Origin: Saprospiraceae bacterium
Lineage (GTDB): Bacteria; Bacteroidota; Bacteroidia; Chitinophagales; Saprospiraceae
Reading direction: 5' to 3'
Assembly (NCBI GenBank): GCA_020629715.1
Contig: JAHDCU010000009.1
Coordinates: forward strand, 178,118 to 242,117
Length of the DNA stretch: 64,000 bases
Under the pieces are notes generated by a model. That model saw nothing but the letters and a program-made list of their open reading frames with translations, searched no databases and was not told where the DNA came from. A program made the position numbers and the translations under genes. Shown here piece after piece: positions 16,163 to 24,980 of the stretch. How positions within the stretch are numbered: position 1 is the stretch's first letter; every line of letters begins with the position of its first letter.

Positions 16163-18583
16163 ATGGGTTGGTCGGCATTCCCATTCCAAACCGAAACTTG
16201 GAATAGCATGCTACAAGGCTATTCGGGCTTGGTCAATGCGCCAACGGGAAGTGGTAAGACCTACAGTTGCTTCATGGGTGTTTTACTCGATTTTATCCGC
16301 AAGAACCCAGATACCTATCAAGATCCTCGACACGGTTTACAATTGATTTGGGTATCGCCGATACGAGCACTGACCAAAGAAATTAAAATTGCTTGCGACC
16401 GAGCTTGTAAAGGCTTAGGACTGGATTGGAATGTGGCTATACGATCAGGAGACACGACCACGGCTCAACGAAAAAAGCAATACGAAAAGCCGCCTGAGGT
16501 TCTCATTACGACTCCTGAAAGCATTCATGTGCTATTGGCTACCAAAAAGTATCCTCGCTTTTTCAAAAACCTTAGCACTATTGTCGTCGATGAGTGGCAC
16601 GAGTTGATAGGCTCAAAAAGAGGAGTACAAACAGAGTTAGCTATCTCCCGATTTCGAGGGATGAATCCGCAATTAAAAATATGGGGAATATCAGCGACTA
16701 TCGGAAATATGGATGAAGCCGTTGATGTCCTTTTGGGTCACGAGAAGCCACCCAAATGGAAGATGATCAAAGCGGACATCCAAAAGGAAATCGAAGTAGA
16801 AACCATCTTACCTGATGAGATTGATCAGTTTCCTTGGTCTGGGCATATCGGCATTAAATTATTAGAAAAAGTAGTACCGATCATCCATGAAAGCAAAACC
16901 TCTTTGATTTTTACCAACACTCGTGCTCAATGCGAGATTTGGTATCAAAAGCTACTGGATGCTGATCCTGATCTTGCGGGATTGATGGCAATGCATCACG
17001 GGAGTATCAGTCGTGATATCAGAGATTGGGTAGAGGAGGCTTTGTACGAAGGTCGAATGAAGGCAGTTGTTTGTACTTCGAGTCTCGATCTTGGGGTAGA
17101 CTTTAGACCTGTGGAAACAATTATTCAGATAGGCAGTCCCAAAGGAGTATCCCGATTTATGCAGCGAGCGGGTAGGAGTGGACACCGACCAGGAGCTAAG
17201 AGTAAAATCGTATTCGTGCCTACACATTCTTTGGAAATCGTAGAAGCGGCAGCACTTAAAAAGGCGATTAAGAATCAACACTTAGAAAACCGAGTACCCT
17301 ATATCAGATCATTCGATGTATTGATTCAATATTTGATGACGCTGGCAGTTTCTGAAGGATTCCGACCCGCTGAGATTTGGAAAGAAATTAAGAAAACCTA
17401 TTGCTATTTCTCCATTACGGAGGAAGAATGGCAGGCCGTGCTCAATCATTTGGTCCATGGATCAGATTCTCTACAGGCCTATGATGAGTTTCAAAAAATA
17501 GAAATTGATCAAGGTGTATACAAAGTAACCAGCCGTCGAATTGCACAACGCCATCGGATGTCAATCGGTACGATTGTGAGTGATGCCATGTTGCAAGTCA
17601 AGTTTCTAAAAGGTACTCGTTTAGGAGCAGTTGAAGAGTGGTTTGCTTCGCAATTGCAAGTAGGTGATGCATTCTGGTTTGCTGGTAAGGTATTACAGAT
17701 GGTACGGATCAAGGATATGGTCTTACAAGTGAAACTGAGTAAAAAGAAGTCTGGAAAAATCCCATCCTATATGGGTGGTCGGATGTCGCTGAGTTCGGAG
17801 ATGTCCGAAGATTTACGACAAAAGATATACGACTTTAAAGACGGTATCGTTGAGGACATTGAAATCGAGCGTATTGCTCCACTTTTTGAAGTACAAGAGG
17901 AACGATCTTACTTACCAGACGACGATGAATTTTTGATCGAATATTTTGAATCGAAAGAAGGTTTTCATCTGTTATTTTATCCTTTTGAGGGTCGACAAGT
18001 ACATGAGGGAATGGCAGCATTAGTCGCAAAGCGCATAAGTAGTACAATGCCCATAAGCTTCTCACTGGCGATGAATGATTATGGTTTTGAATTGCTATCG
18101 GAGAAAGAAATCGATCTCGATGCATGCATTCAAAAGGAGCTATTTTCTATTGAAGATCTAGCCGTAGACATCCAAGGTAGTCTCAATGCGGTAGAGATGG
18201 CACGACGTAGATTTCGAGATATCGCTCGTATATCAGGATTGATCTTTTCGGGTTACCCAGGAAAGAAAAAGAAAGATCGACATTTGCAAGCTTCATCGCA
18301 ATTGCTCTTTGAAGTATTCCGAGAGTATGAACCCGAAAACCTACTCTTTCAGCAGACCTATGAAGAGGTGATGACTTTTATACTGGAAGAAGCTCGTATG
18401 CGAAAAGCCCTACAACGAATTCAAGGACAACAATTTGTAATCTCACGACTCGAAAAAGCAAGTCCATTTGCCTTTCCCATCATGGTAGATCGACTCAATC
18501 GTAATCGCTTTTCATCAGAAACGATTGCAGATCGCATAGAACGCATGAAGGTTCAGGATATAAAGAAGTTTCGGTTGGGGTGA
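16163..18583 (+). CDS. Ligase-associated DEXH-box helicase (Lhr-like)
   Basis: This 806-residue superfamily 2 helicase has Walker A PTGSGKT near residue 30, Walker B box DEWHE, motif III SAT and motif VI QRAGRSGHRPG, then the long C-terminal region typical of ligase-associated Lhr-like helicases. These proteins work with ATP-dependent ligase in DNA repair. The ATG at 16163 may not be the true start. The frame stays open upstream to 16100 and encodes KTEEQAIYRAADWFQS, which looks like the family's N-terminus leading into GWSAFPFQ, but it contains no ATG, GTG or TTG. An ATG at 16071 opens a short frame (MVSNKTTKSKT, stop at 16104) that a single-base change would join to it. The ligase partner lies 16 kb upstream, and no PdeM gene follows. 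Confidence 0.9.
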   Translation: MGWSAFPFQTETWNSMLQGYSGLVNAPTGSGKTYSCFMGVLLDFIRKNPDTYQDPRHGLQLIWVSPIRALTKEIKIACDRACKGLGLDWNVAIRSGDTTTAQRKKQYEKPPEVLITTPESIHVLLATKKYPRFFKNLSTIVVDEWHELIGSKRGVQTELAISRFRGMNPQLKIWGISATIGNMDEAVDVLLGHEKPPKWKMIKADIQKEIEVETILPDEIDQFPWSGHIGIKLLEKVVPIIHESKTSLIFTNTRAQCEIWYQKLLDADPDLAGLMAMHHGSISRDIRDWVEEALYEGRMKAVVCTSSLDLGVDFRPVETIIQIGSPKGVSRFMQRAGRSGHRPGAKSKIVFVPTHSLEIVEAAALKKAIKNQHLENRVPYIRSFDVLIQYLMTLAVSEGFRPAEIWKEIKKTYCYFSITEEEWQAVLNHLVHGSDSLQAYDEFQKIEIDQGVYKVTSRRIAQRHRMSIGTIVSDAMLQVKFLKGTRLGAVEEWFASQLQVGDAFWFAGKVLQMVRIKDMVLQVKLSKKKSGKIPSYMGGRMSLSSEMSEDLRQKIYDFKDGIVEDIEIERIAPLFEVQEERSYLPDDDEFLIEYFESKEGFHLLFYPFEGRQVHEGMAALVAKRISSTMPISFSLAMNDYGFELLSEKEIDLDACIQKELFSIEDLAVDIQGSLNAVEMARRRFRDIARISGLIFSGYPGKKKKDRHLQASSQLLFEVFREYEPENLLFQQTYEEVMTFILEEARMRKALQRIQGQQFVISRLEKASPFAFPIMVDRLNRNRFSSETIADRIERMKVQDIKKFRLG

Positions 18584-18589
18584 TATAGT

Positions 18590-18770
18590 TTACAGTTGAC
18601 TAGTTGTCAGTTGCCAGTGGTCGCTTCTTGCTGCTTAGAATACCTTGACCATTATACCTTAGTTCTCTGTTACTAAAAATTCTATACGGAACCTCCGTGA
18701 CCTTAGTGTTCTCTGTGGTTTTATAAAGCTGTCTATAGGAAACTTATTGTTATGATTGAATAGCGACGAT
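18590..18770. repeat. Degenerate intergenic repeat, copy 1
   Basis: The 222-bp gap after the helicase contains CTAGTTGTCAGTTGCCAGT followed by phrases such as CCTCCGTGACC and TCTGTGGTTTTATAAA. The same phrases occur at 32.43-32.73 kb in another intergenic gap. No coding potential is seen. It looks like a dispersed non-coding repeat of this genome. Confidence 0.45.
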
Positions 18771-18805
18771 CTCACAGTCTAATATCTAAAATTTTATATC
18801 AAAAT

Positions 18806-20464
18806 CTAAAGTTTTATCACCTTCTCAGTAGTCAATCTTACCCCAAATTGATCTATGACCTCTACCAGATATATTCCTTTAGCTAGCTCAGTCATATCGA
18901 TATTTTTTCTCGACGACTTTAGTAGCAGTCTACCAGCTTGATCGTAAATACTGACGGATAATTCACTTGGGTAAGCAATATTTAGCACATCTCTTGTAGG
19001 GTTAGGAAATAGTTCTAAGTTTTTGTATGCTTCGAAGTTAACAGTCTTGATTTCACTCAAATATTCAGTACCATCGTGATCTTCTTGTAGCAATCGATAG
19101 TAATTATTCGCATTTGGCTCGTCATCTATCCATGCATAATTTTGAACTCTATTGGTGGTTCCAGCAGCTTCTATTTTGTCAGAGATATCGTTCCATCTAG
19201 AACCGTCTTCAGATCGCTGCACGATAAAGTGGCTAGCATTAATTTCTGAAGCCGTTTCCCATTTTAGTTCTACAGTTTTCCCTTTTTGAACAGCCGTAAA
19301 AGAACTCAATTCCACAGGTAATATCATAGCACATCCGCCAGGTCCATCAGCATCACCAGTGATTTGAAAAGAAGTACAGTAAGTACCACTTCCTGGTGGA
19401 TCACGAAGCACAAAGTCACAGCCACCATTACAATCCATTGTGGTCAAGGTATACATGCACAAATTATAGGTCACAGGTCCAGTTGCTGAATTTGGATCAC
19501 ATAAAGCAATAGCTTGAGCCATAATATCAGTAGTATTTGAGGTGTAATCACAGACTCCTGCACCATCGCATACATTATCCCAACGCTGATCTAGTGCATT
19601 TCCGTCTTGATTTTGACAAGAACCACCACTTACGAAGGTATTGATATATCCAGAGGGGCAGTTATCTCTAAAACTTGTGGAGATACTTCCGTTAACACTC
19701 GTTCCAGGGCTACATGGCGCATTAGCGGAAGTTACACTCAGATTCCAAACCATAGAATTACCACAAACATTTCCCACTTGTCCATACCAGTTGTTTTTAT
19801 AAGTATTGATTTCTGAGCCAAGTCTCAAAACTTCATCAGTACAAAAACCATTGTCGGGTTGATTACCATTAATAGTCGTGGGTAGGGGAGTATTTCCTGG
19901 TTGAAAATGGAGCATATCATAGTATGAAGGAGTTCCATTTACATTGAATATGGCCATAGATCGGAAGAGCCCAGCACTTCCCACTGTAAAATATTGAAGA
20001 CTATTTCCGCTGTTCGTGGCATAGTCCCAACTTAAGTATTCAGTGCCTCCATGAGTACAACTGCACTCCCAAGAATATCTTCCATTTGGAGTGCCTACAG
20101 GTACAGTAGCCCTAAATCGATCATTATTTCCACTATCGCTGACATATACCGCAGAAAGTGTTTGAAATATTGGAGTTGCATTACTAAAACTACCGTCAGG
20201 ACCTGCACTACTTCCTCTTAATCTCACAGTACAACTGACTCCAGGGCCAGGACCTCCAAAATCGGTTACTCCAGCTTTATAAAAGTCAAAAAATACGTCA
20301 AGTGATGCACTCGAGCTTCCATTTAAGCAAGCATCAGATTCTACATTTTGAAAAGAATTGGGAAAGGGGTTAAAGCCTACACCTTGGGCCACTAAAAGAG
20401 ATGAGTAAAACAGACAAGTAGAGACAAAAAGAAATAGGGTTGATAAAAGTAATTTTAGTTTCAT
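18806..20464 (-). CDS. Secreted protein of unknown function with T9SS sorting domain
   Basis: The 552-residue protein has a signal peptide ending near LLVAQ (residue 26). The body is rich in Gly, Ser, Asn and Cys and matches no enzyme family I recognise. From about residue 383, VELSSFTAVQKG and LKWETASEINASHF form the Ig-like module that often precedes T9SS sorting domains. The last 75 residues (LELFPNPTRDVLN onward) are a type A sorting domain. The neighbouring divergent amylase carries the same C-terminal arrangement (LDLISFDVEKG, then IFPNPTRDRLN), so the two cargo genes may be co-regulated from the shared 20465-20684 region. Confidence 0.7.
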   Translation of the reverse strand: MKLKLLLSTLFLFVSTCLFYSSLLVAQGVGFNPFPNSFQNVESDACLNGSSSASLDVFFDFYKAGVTDFGGPGPGVSCTVRLRGSSAGPDGSFSNATPIFQTLSAVYVSDSGNNDRFRATVPVGTPNGRYSWECSCTHGGTEYLSWDYATNSGNSLQYFTVGSAGLFRSMAIFNVNGTPSYYDMLHFQPGNTPLPTTINGNQPDNGFCTDEVLRLGSEINTYKNNWYGQVGNVCGNSMVWNLSVTSANAPCSPGTSVNGSISTSFRDNCPSGYINTFVSGGSCQNQDGNALDQRWDNVCDGAGVCDYTSNTTDIMAQAIALCDPNSATGPVTYNLCMYTLTTMDCNGGCDFVLRDPPGSGTYCTSFQITGDADGPGGCAMILPVELSSFTAVQKGKTVELKWETASEINASHFIVQRSEDGSRWNDISDKIEAAGTTNRVQNYAWIDDEPNANNYYRLLQEDHDGTEYLSEIKTVNFEAYKNLELFPNPTRDVLNIAYPSELSVSIYDQAGRLLLKSSRKNIDMTELAKGIYLVEVIDQFGVRLTTEKVIKL

Positions 20465-20602
20465 AGTACAACGGTTGGTCTAAAAAGAAATCAAAAAACA
20501 CCTCGATTGAGAAGAGAAATTATAAGATCAGTATGATATCCAAATCTTAATTCTCTTTACTCGTTCTGTACTAAATTATTATTTTTTCTAAATTCACAAA
20601 GA

Positions 20603-20623
20603 GTGGTTTTTAATTTTAACCAC
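20603..20623. promoter_or_regulatory. Inverted repeat upstream of the amylase, possible operator
   Basis: GTGGTT and AACCAC are separated by 9 A/T bases, giving a symmetric 21-bp site one base before the ATG at 20625 and about 60 bp before the preferred start at 20685. A dimeric regulator could bind it; this is inference from symmetry and position. Confidence 0.3.
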
Positions 20624-20684
20624 AATGCTTCAAAGAGAACATTATACTTTGGAGCGATGGATGAACCTAGAGAATTGTAAGAGT

Positions 20685-23147
20685 ATGACTCAAAAAATTA
20701 AATGGATTGTTACGAGTATCGTGTTATGTTATCATTTGGGTAGTGCAGAGCATGCAATGGCTCAAGAATTTATGATGCAAGGCTGGTATTGGGATTACCC
20801 GAAAGGTGGAGCTTGTGGAGCTCCTGGTAGCTGGGCTGGAAATTTAAGCAGCAAAGCTGCCGAGCTAGGTAGTGCATGTTTTACCCATGTATGGTTGCCT
20901 CCTTCATCCCGTGCTAGTTTTGGCTCATGTAGCAATGGTTATGATCCAAAAGATCTTTATGATCTGGGAGAATTTGGTCTTGGCCCAACAGGTCTAGGGA
21001 CTCGTGCGGAAGTCAATGGATTGATTGCTGCTTTAAATGCGAATGGCATAAATGCTATTGCCGATGTAGTTTTCAATCATCGTGACGGAGGAGACTGGGA
21101 AGTTAATCCCGCAGTAAGAGATTATGTGATTAATTATCCTTTTGGTTGCGGCTCGGCAACTCCATATCCTGTCAATGGAAAGGCAAGGTATGCATTGCCG
21201 CTTGGAGGAGCTTCGGGCAATGGTGCAGGAGATTATTATTTCAAACTGAGCTCTTCTTCTGCCAATACAGGATTTAATGGTAGAAGCTACAAGGTATATT
21301 TTGAAACCAATACTGTCGGTTGGCAGGCCATGGCGGATCAATCAGAGTCCGAACCCAATGGAGGAGGAGATTGCGGAGAACCTAATGATCAGGTTCAGTT
21401 GGGTATAAATTTTAATTGTACTCAAGAGGTGGGTGGTAGTTGCAATACCGATGAATTTTATCTAAATCTACAGGTGTCAGACTTTAATCCTGTTGGCGAT
21501 ATGCTATACATGGTTGTGGAGGAAATAGGCGGTGGAGGTACCGGTATCGATATTAGACCCTATGGCATATGGAGTACTAGTGCTGGATCAGATATTATCA
21601 ATCAACTTAATCTAGAAACGCGAACAGATTTTAGTGCTATGCCTAGTGGTCAAGGGGCTATGAATTACACCAATTTTAAACCCAACGGCACAGACCCAAC
21701 CTGTCTTACGGGTGATATTGACTTTCCGTTTTTCTTTTTTGACGTTGAAGAAAATACCTCAGCAACTGTATATAGCGACTGGGCTTCTTGGCTTCATATT
21801 TCGGTAGGATACAATGGTATCAGAATGGATGCCGTAAAACATATGGAAACAGGATATGTAAGCCAAATTTTAGCCAACATGGCAGGTAATGGTGTAAATC
21901 CAAGTATTGTAGTCGGTGAATTTTTTGATACCAATGCTGGAGTATTAAAAGGCTGGTCTGATGCTACGGGCTCTATGGTGTTTGACTTTAATATGCGTCA
22001 AGCGCTAAAGGATGCTTGTGATGCATTTGGCTATGATGTACGAAATGTATTTAATTCAGGTATCGTAAATGGTGCTGGCGGTACGGGTTTTCAAACGGTG
22101 ACCTTTGTTAACAATCATGACTATCGTTCTGCAGGAGAACCTGTTCAAAATGATCCTATGCTGGCCTATGCGTATATTCTTACCAATAATCAGATCGGGC
22201 TCCCATGTGTATTTTACCCTGATTATTTTGGCGATGCTATTCCTAATGCACCAACTGTGCAACTCAAAAATGAGATCAATGCTTTAATGGCATTTCATAA
22301 GAGCTATATCTTTCAATCCAATACAGCAGACTATTTAAGTCGTATAAGTACCCCGTATTCAGCATCATATACATCTGGTTTCCCTAATACAAGCCTCATC
22401 TATCAGCTAAGTGGTGGTGTAGGTGGTAAAGAAGTTGTAGTAGCCATAAACTTTGCTGGTGAACCACTAGAAGTCACTCATGGCCTGAATATGACGAACC
22501 TAAGTACTGGTGAAAATATGATGGATATGTTGGGCACCTCTAACAATGCGAATACGCCGATCAACGCAGGTGGTCAAATGTATATGAATATACCTGCAAG
22601 ATCCTATGCCGTATTTGCGAATTGTGCCGCTCTTCCGCTTGATCTTATTTCTTTCGATGTTGAAAAAGGAAATTCAAATAATCGTTTAGAGTGGGTTACG
22701 GCCAATGAAGATCAAGTAAGTCATTTTGCCGTTGAGCGATCTCTTGATGGTACGTCTTGGAATGAAATAGCTAAGCTAACTGCTCGCAATACACCCGAAG
22801 AAAATTACCAATTTATGGATCGCGATGTAAATTTCAAAACCTTGTACTATCGCTTAAAAATAGTTGATTTCGACGGTAGTTTTGAATATTCTGGAATCCA
22901 GACTGTGACTAGAAGTGTTGATACCGATATTCAGATTTTCCCAAATCCCACTCGGGATCGATTAAATGTCATAGGTAAGAATATTGCTAAACTCAGCATC
23001 ATAGATATCACAGGTAAAGTACAAATACAACAAGCTTACAGCGATCCAATACTTCGCTTAGATGAGTTGAATTCTGGCATATACTTCATTCAACTATATG
23101 GCCACAGTGATCAATTAATTAAGGTTCAAAAGTTGATGAAAAACTAG
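20685..23147 (+). CDS. Secreted GH13 alpha-amylase with T9SS sorting domain
   Basis: I prefer the ATG at 20685 because it gives a clean signal peptide (MTQKIKW to AMAQ); the frame also has an ATG at 20625. The mature enzyme begins EFMMQGWYWDYP, typical of GH13 alpha-amylases. Conserved regions are present: DVVFNH, RMDAVKH (nucleophile Asp382 counting from this start), VGEFFD (acid Glu412) and NNHDYR (Asp479). It should cleave alpha-1,4-glucans such as starch outside the cell. The distance between DVVFNH and the nucleophile is about 250 residues, longer than usual, which indicates an inserted domain. The C-terminus has an Ig-like module and a T9SS type A sorting domain from about residue 745. 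The last 4 bases overlap the convergent nadD gene. Confidence 0.92.
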   Translation: MTQKIKWIVTSIVLCYHLGSAEHAMAQEFMMQGWYWDYPKGGACGAPGSWAGNLSSKAAELGSACFTHVWLPPSSRASFGSCSNGYDPKDLYDLGEFGLGPTGLGTRAEVNGLIAALNANGINAIADVVFNHRDGGDWEVNPAVRDYVINYPFGCGSATPYPVNGKARYALPLGGASGNGAGDYYFKLSSSSANTGFNGRSYKVYFETNTVGWQAMADQSESEPNGGGDCGEPNDQVQLGINFNCTQEVGGSCNTDEFYLNLQVSDFNPVGDMLYMVVEEIGGGGTGIDIRPYGIWSTSAGSDIINQLNLETRTDFSAMPSGQGAMNYTNFKPNGTDPTCLTGDIDFPFFFFDVEENTSATVYSDWASWLHISVGYNGIRMDAVKHMETGYVSQILANMAGNGVNPSIVVGEFFDTNAGVLKGWSDATGSMVFDFNMRQALKDACDAFGYDVRNVFNSGIVNGAGGTGFQTVTFVNNHDYRSAGEPVQNDPMLAYAYILTNNQIGLPCVFYPDYFGDAIPNAPTVQLKNEINALMAFHKSYIFQSNTADYLSRISTPYSASYTSGFPNTSLIYQLSGGVGGKEVVVAINFAGEPLEVTHGLNMTNLSTGENMMDMLGTSNNANTPINAGGQMYMNIPARSYAVFANCAALPLDLISFDVEKGNSNNRLEWVTANEDQVSHFAVERSLDGTSWNEIAKLTARNTPEENYQFMDRDVNFKTLYYRLKIVDFDGSFEYSGIQTVTRSVDTDIQIFPNPTRDRLNVIGKNIAKLSIIDITGKVQIQQAYSDPILRLDELNSGIYFIQLYGHSDQLIKVQKLMKN

Positions 23148-23719
23148 ATATTGTAAATTGGATTTTCTTCGAGGTATTGATATACCGCATCGGGCACCAG
23201 ATATCTTATAGATTTCTTGTTTTTGATACGTTCTCGAACGTAGCTTGCTGAAATTTCAAATTGTGGAGAATCTAGAACCGTGACGTGCTGATGCGATTGT
23301 AATTCACCGAGTTCATAACCTGGTCTTCGATATACGATGATCGAATATCGATCAAGCAATACTTCGTAGTTTTTCCATTTAGGTAACGATGCTAGACTAT
23401 CACCGCCCATAATGAGATGAAAATTATGCTGTGGATATTTCTCAGTGATATAAGCCATAGTATCTACTGTGTAAGATGGCTTAGGAAGACCAAACTCTAT
23501 ATCTGATGGTCTAATATGATCATTCTCATTTGTAGCGAGGCGCATGAGATGCAATCGATCATAATCTTTAGCAAGTGACTTTTTGGGTTTGAGCGGATTA
23601 TGTGGAGTTACAACCATCCACACCTGATCTAAATCAGAATTATGGATCAGAAAATCAGCAATCAGCATATGTCCGATATGCACTGGATTGAACGAACCGA
23701 AAAACAAACCAATTTTCAT
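23144..23719 (-). CDS. nadD: Nicotinate-nucleotide adenylyltransferase NadD
   Basis: The 191-residue nucleotidyltransferase transfers AMP from ATP to nicotinate mononucleotide in NAD synthesis. The N-terminus GLFFGSFNPVHIGHM carries the GxFxPxHxGH signature, and SASYVRERI near residue 160 matches the ISSTxIR motif region. Length is normal for the family. It lies 17 bp downstream of dnaN in the same direction, so the two are probably co-transcribed. Confidence 0.95.
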   Translation of the reverse strand: MKIGLFFGSFNPVHIGHMLIADFLIHNSDLDQVWMVVTPHNPLKPKKSLAKDYDRLHLMRLATNENDHIRPSDIEFGLPKPSYTVDTMAYITEKYPQHNFHLIMGGDSLASLPKWKNYEVLLDRYSIIVYRRPGYELGELQSHQHVTVLDSPQFEISASYVRERIKNKKSIRYLVPDAVYQYLEENPIYNI

Positions 23720-23736
23720 ATGATGGGAAATAACGA

Positions 23737-24861
23737 TTAGTTACTCATCATCACGGGCATGACAAGCATCAGTAGATGTTCACTATCCGTATCTGTTTGT
23801 TCGCTTGGCATGAGGATACCTGCTCTATTAGGAGTAGATAACTCAAAGACTACATCGTCAGATTCTAGAATACCCAGCATTTCGATCAGAAACTTAGCGT
23901 TAAATCCGATGGTCATAGGCTCGCCAGAATATGTACAGCTCAGTTGCTCAGTTGCTTCATTACTGAAGTCAAGATCTTGTGCAGATATAGTCAGACTACC
24001 GTCATTAATATTTAGAATAACTTGATTGGTTGTTTTGTTAGCGTAGATAGCGATACGCTTTAGAGAACTTTGAAAGTCCTTTCTACTTATAGTCAGTAGG
24101 TTTGGATTTTCCACAGGAATGACAGCATTGTAATCTGGATATTTAGCATCCACCAGTCGGCATACCATACGAGTATCACCAAAATCTACAAATACATTGG
24201 TGCTATTATATGAGAGCTTAACTGTAGACTCATTGGTGACTACATTTTTGATGAGGGTAAGTGCCTTTTTAGGCATGATGAAGCTATTAGTCACCTCAGA
24301 GTCTATACCCTCTGTATATTGGTATTTCACCAATTTGTGAGCGTCGGTTGCTACAAATACAATTTTATTAAAATCAACTTGAACATAGACACCTGTCATG
24401 GCAAGTCTGAGCTCATCGGAGCTTGTAGCAAAGAGTGTTTTGTTGATTGCATTGGCAAGTACCCATGCATCAAGTGTAATATGATCTACATTCTCTTCTG
24501 CGGGTGTCTCTGGGAAATCTTCTGGATTATCACCAGCGAGTTTATATTTTCCGTAGTCGGAGGTCAATTCTATTCCACTTCCATTTTCATCGACTGCAAA
24601 AGTTATTGGCTGGTCTGGAAGAGCTTTAAGCGTATCTAAAAGAATTTTAGCTGGTACGGCGATTTTTCCTCCTTCATCTGCTACTACATCTAGTTTGGTA
24701 ATGATTGTAGTTTCTAGATTAGTAGAGCTGATCGTGAGTACATTGTTTTCTATGTCAAATAAGAAGTCCTCTAGGATAGGTAGTACTGGATTAGGATTAA
24801 TTGCACCACTAGCTACTTGGAGCTTCTTTAAAAAATCGGAAGATGAAACGCTGAATCTCAT
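23737..24861 (-). CDS. dnaN: DNA polymerase III beta subunit (sliding clamp)
   Basis: From the ATG at 24861 the product has 374 residues, the usual clamp length; the frame extends 4 codons further to an ATG at 24873, but MRFSVSSSDFLKKL is the standard N-terminus. The C-terminus ends LLMLVMPVMMSN, resembling the clamp's VxPMR-type tail. It tethers polymerase III to DNA as a ring dimer. dnaN is followed here by nadD, not recF, and there is no dnaA or origin-like cluster of DnaA boxes nearby, so this locus is not evidently oriC. Confidence 0.96.
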   Translation of the reverse strand: MRFSVSSSDFLKKLQVASGAINPNPVLPILEDFLFDIENNVLTISSTNLETTIITKLDVVADEGGKIAVPAKILLDTLKALPDQPITFAVDENGSGIELTSDYGKYKLAGDNPEDFPETPAEENVDHITLDAWVLANAINKTLFATSSDELRLAMTGVYVQVDFNKIVFVATDAHKLVKYQYTEGIDSEVTNSFIMPKKALTLIKNVVTNESTVKLSYNSTNVFVDFGDTRMVCRLVDAKYPDYNAVIPVENPNLLTISRKDFQSSLKRIAIYANKTTNQVILNINDGSLTISAQDLDFSNEATEQLSCTYSGEPMTIGFNAKFLIEMLGILESDDVVFELSTPNRAGILMPSEQTDTDSEHLLMLVMPVMMSN

Positions 24862-24953
24862 AGTTTTACACAATCTTGGGTGCTCTTTAAGATCACCATT
24901 ATTTATGATTAAACACTAAAAGTATAAATGTACTGCTATTGAGCATTTAATTA

Positions 24954-24961
24954 TATTTTTG
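24954..24961 (+). promoter_or_regulatory. Putative -7 box (TATTTTTG) for the M16 homologue
   Basis: TATTTTTG fits TAnnTTTG and ends 20 bp before the ATG at 24981, implying a leader of about 13 nt. No clear -33 box is seen. Confidence 0.4.
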
Positions 24962-24980
24962 CCGTCCTAATTTTAGCTAT

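Noticed and set aside
23737..24980. Replication origin near dnaN
   Set aside because: No dnaA gene, recF or clustered DnaA boxes are seen; dnaN is often separate from oriC in Bacteroidota.
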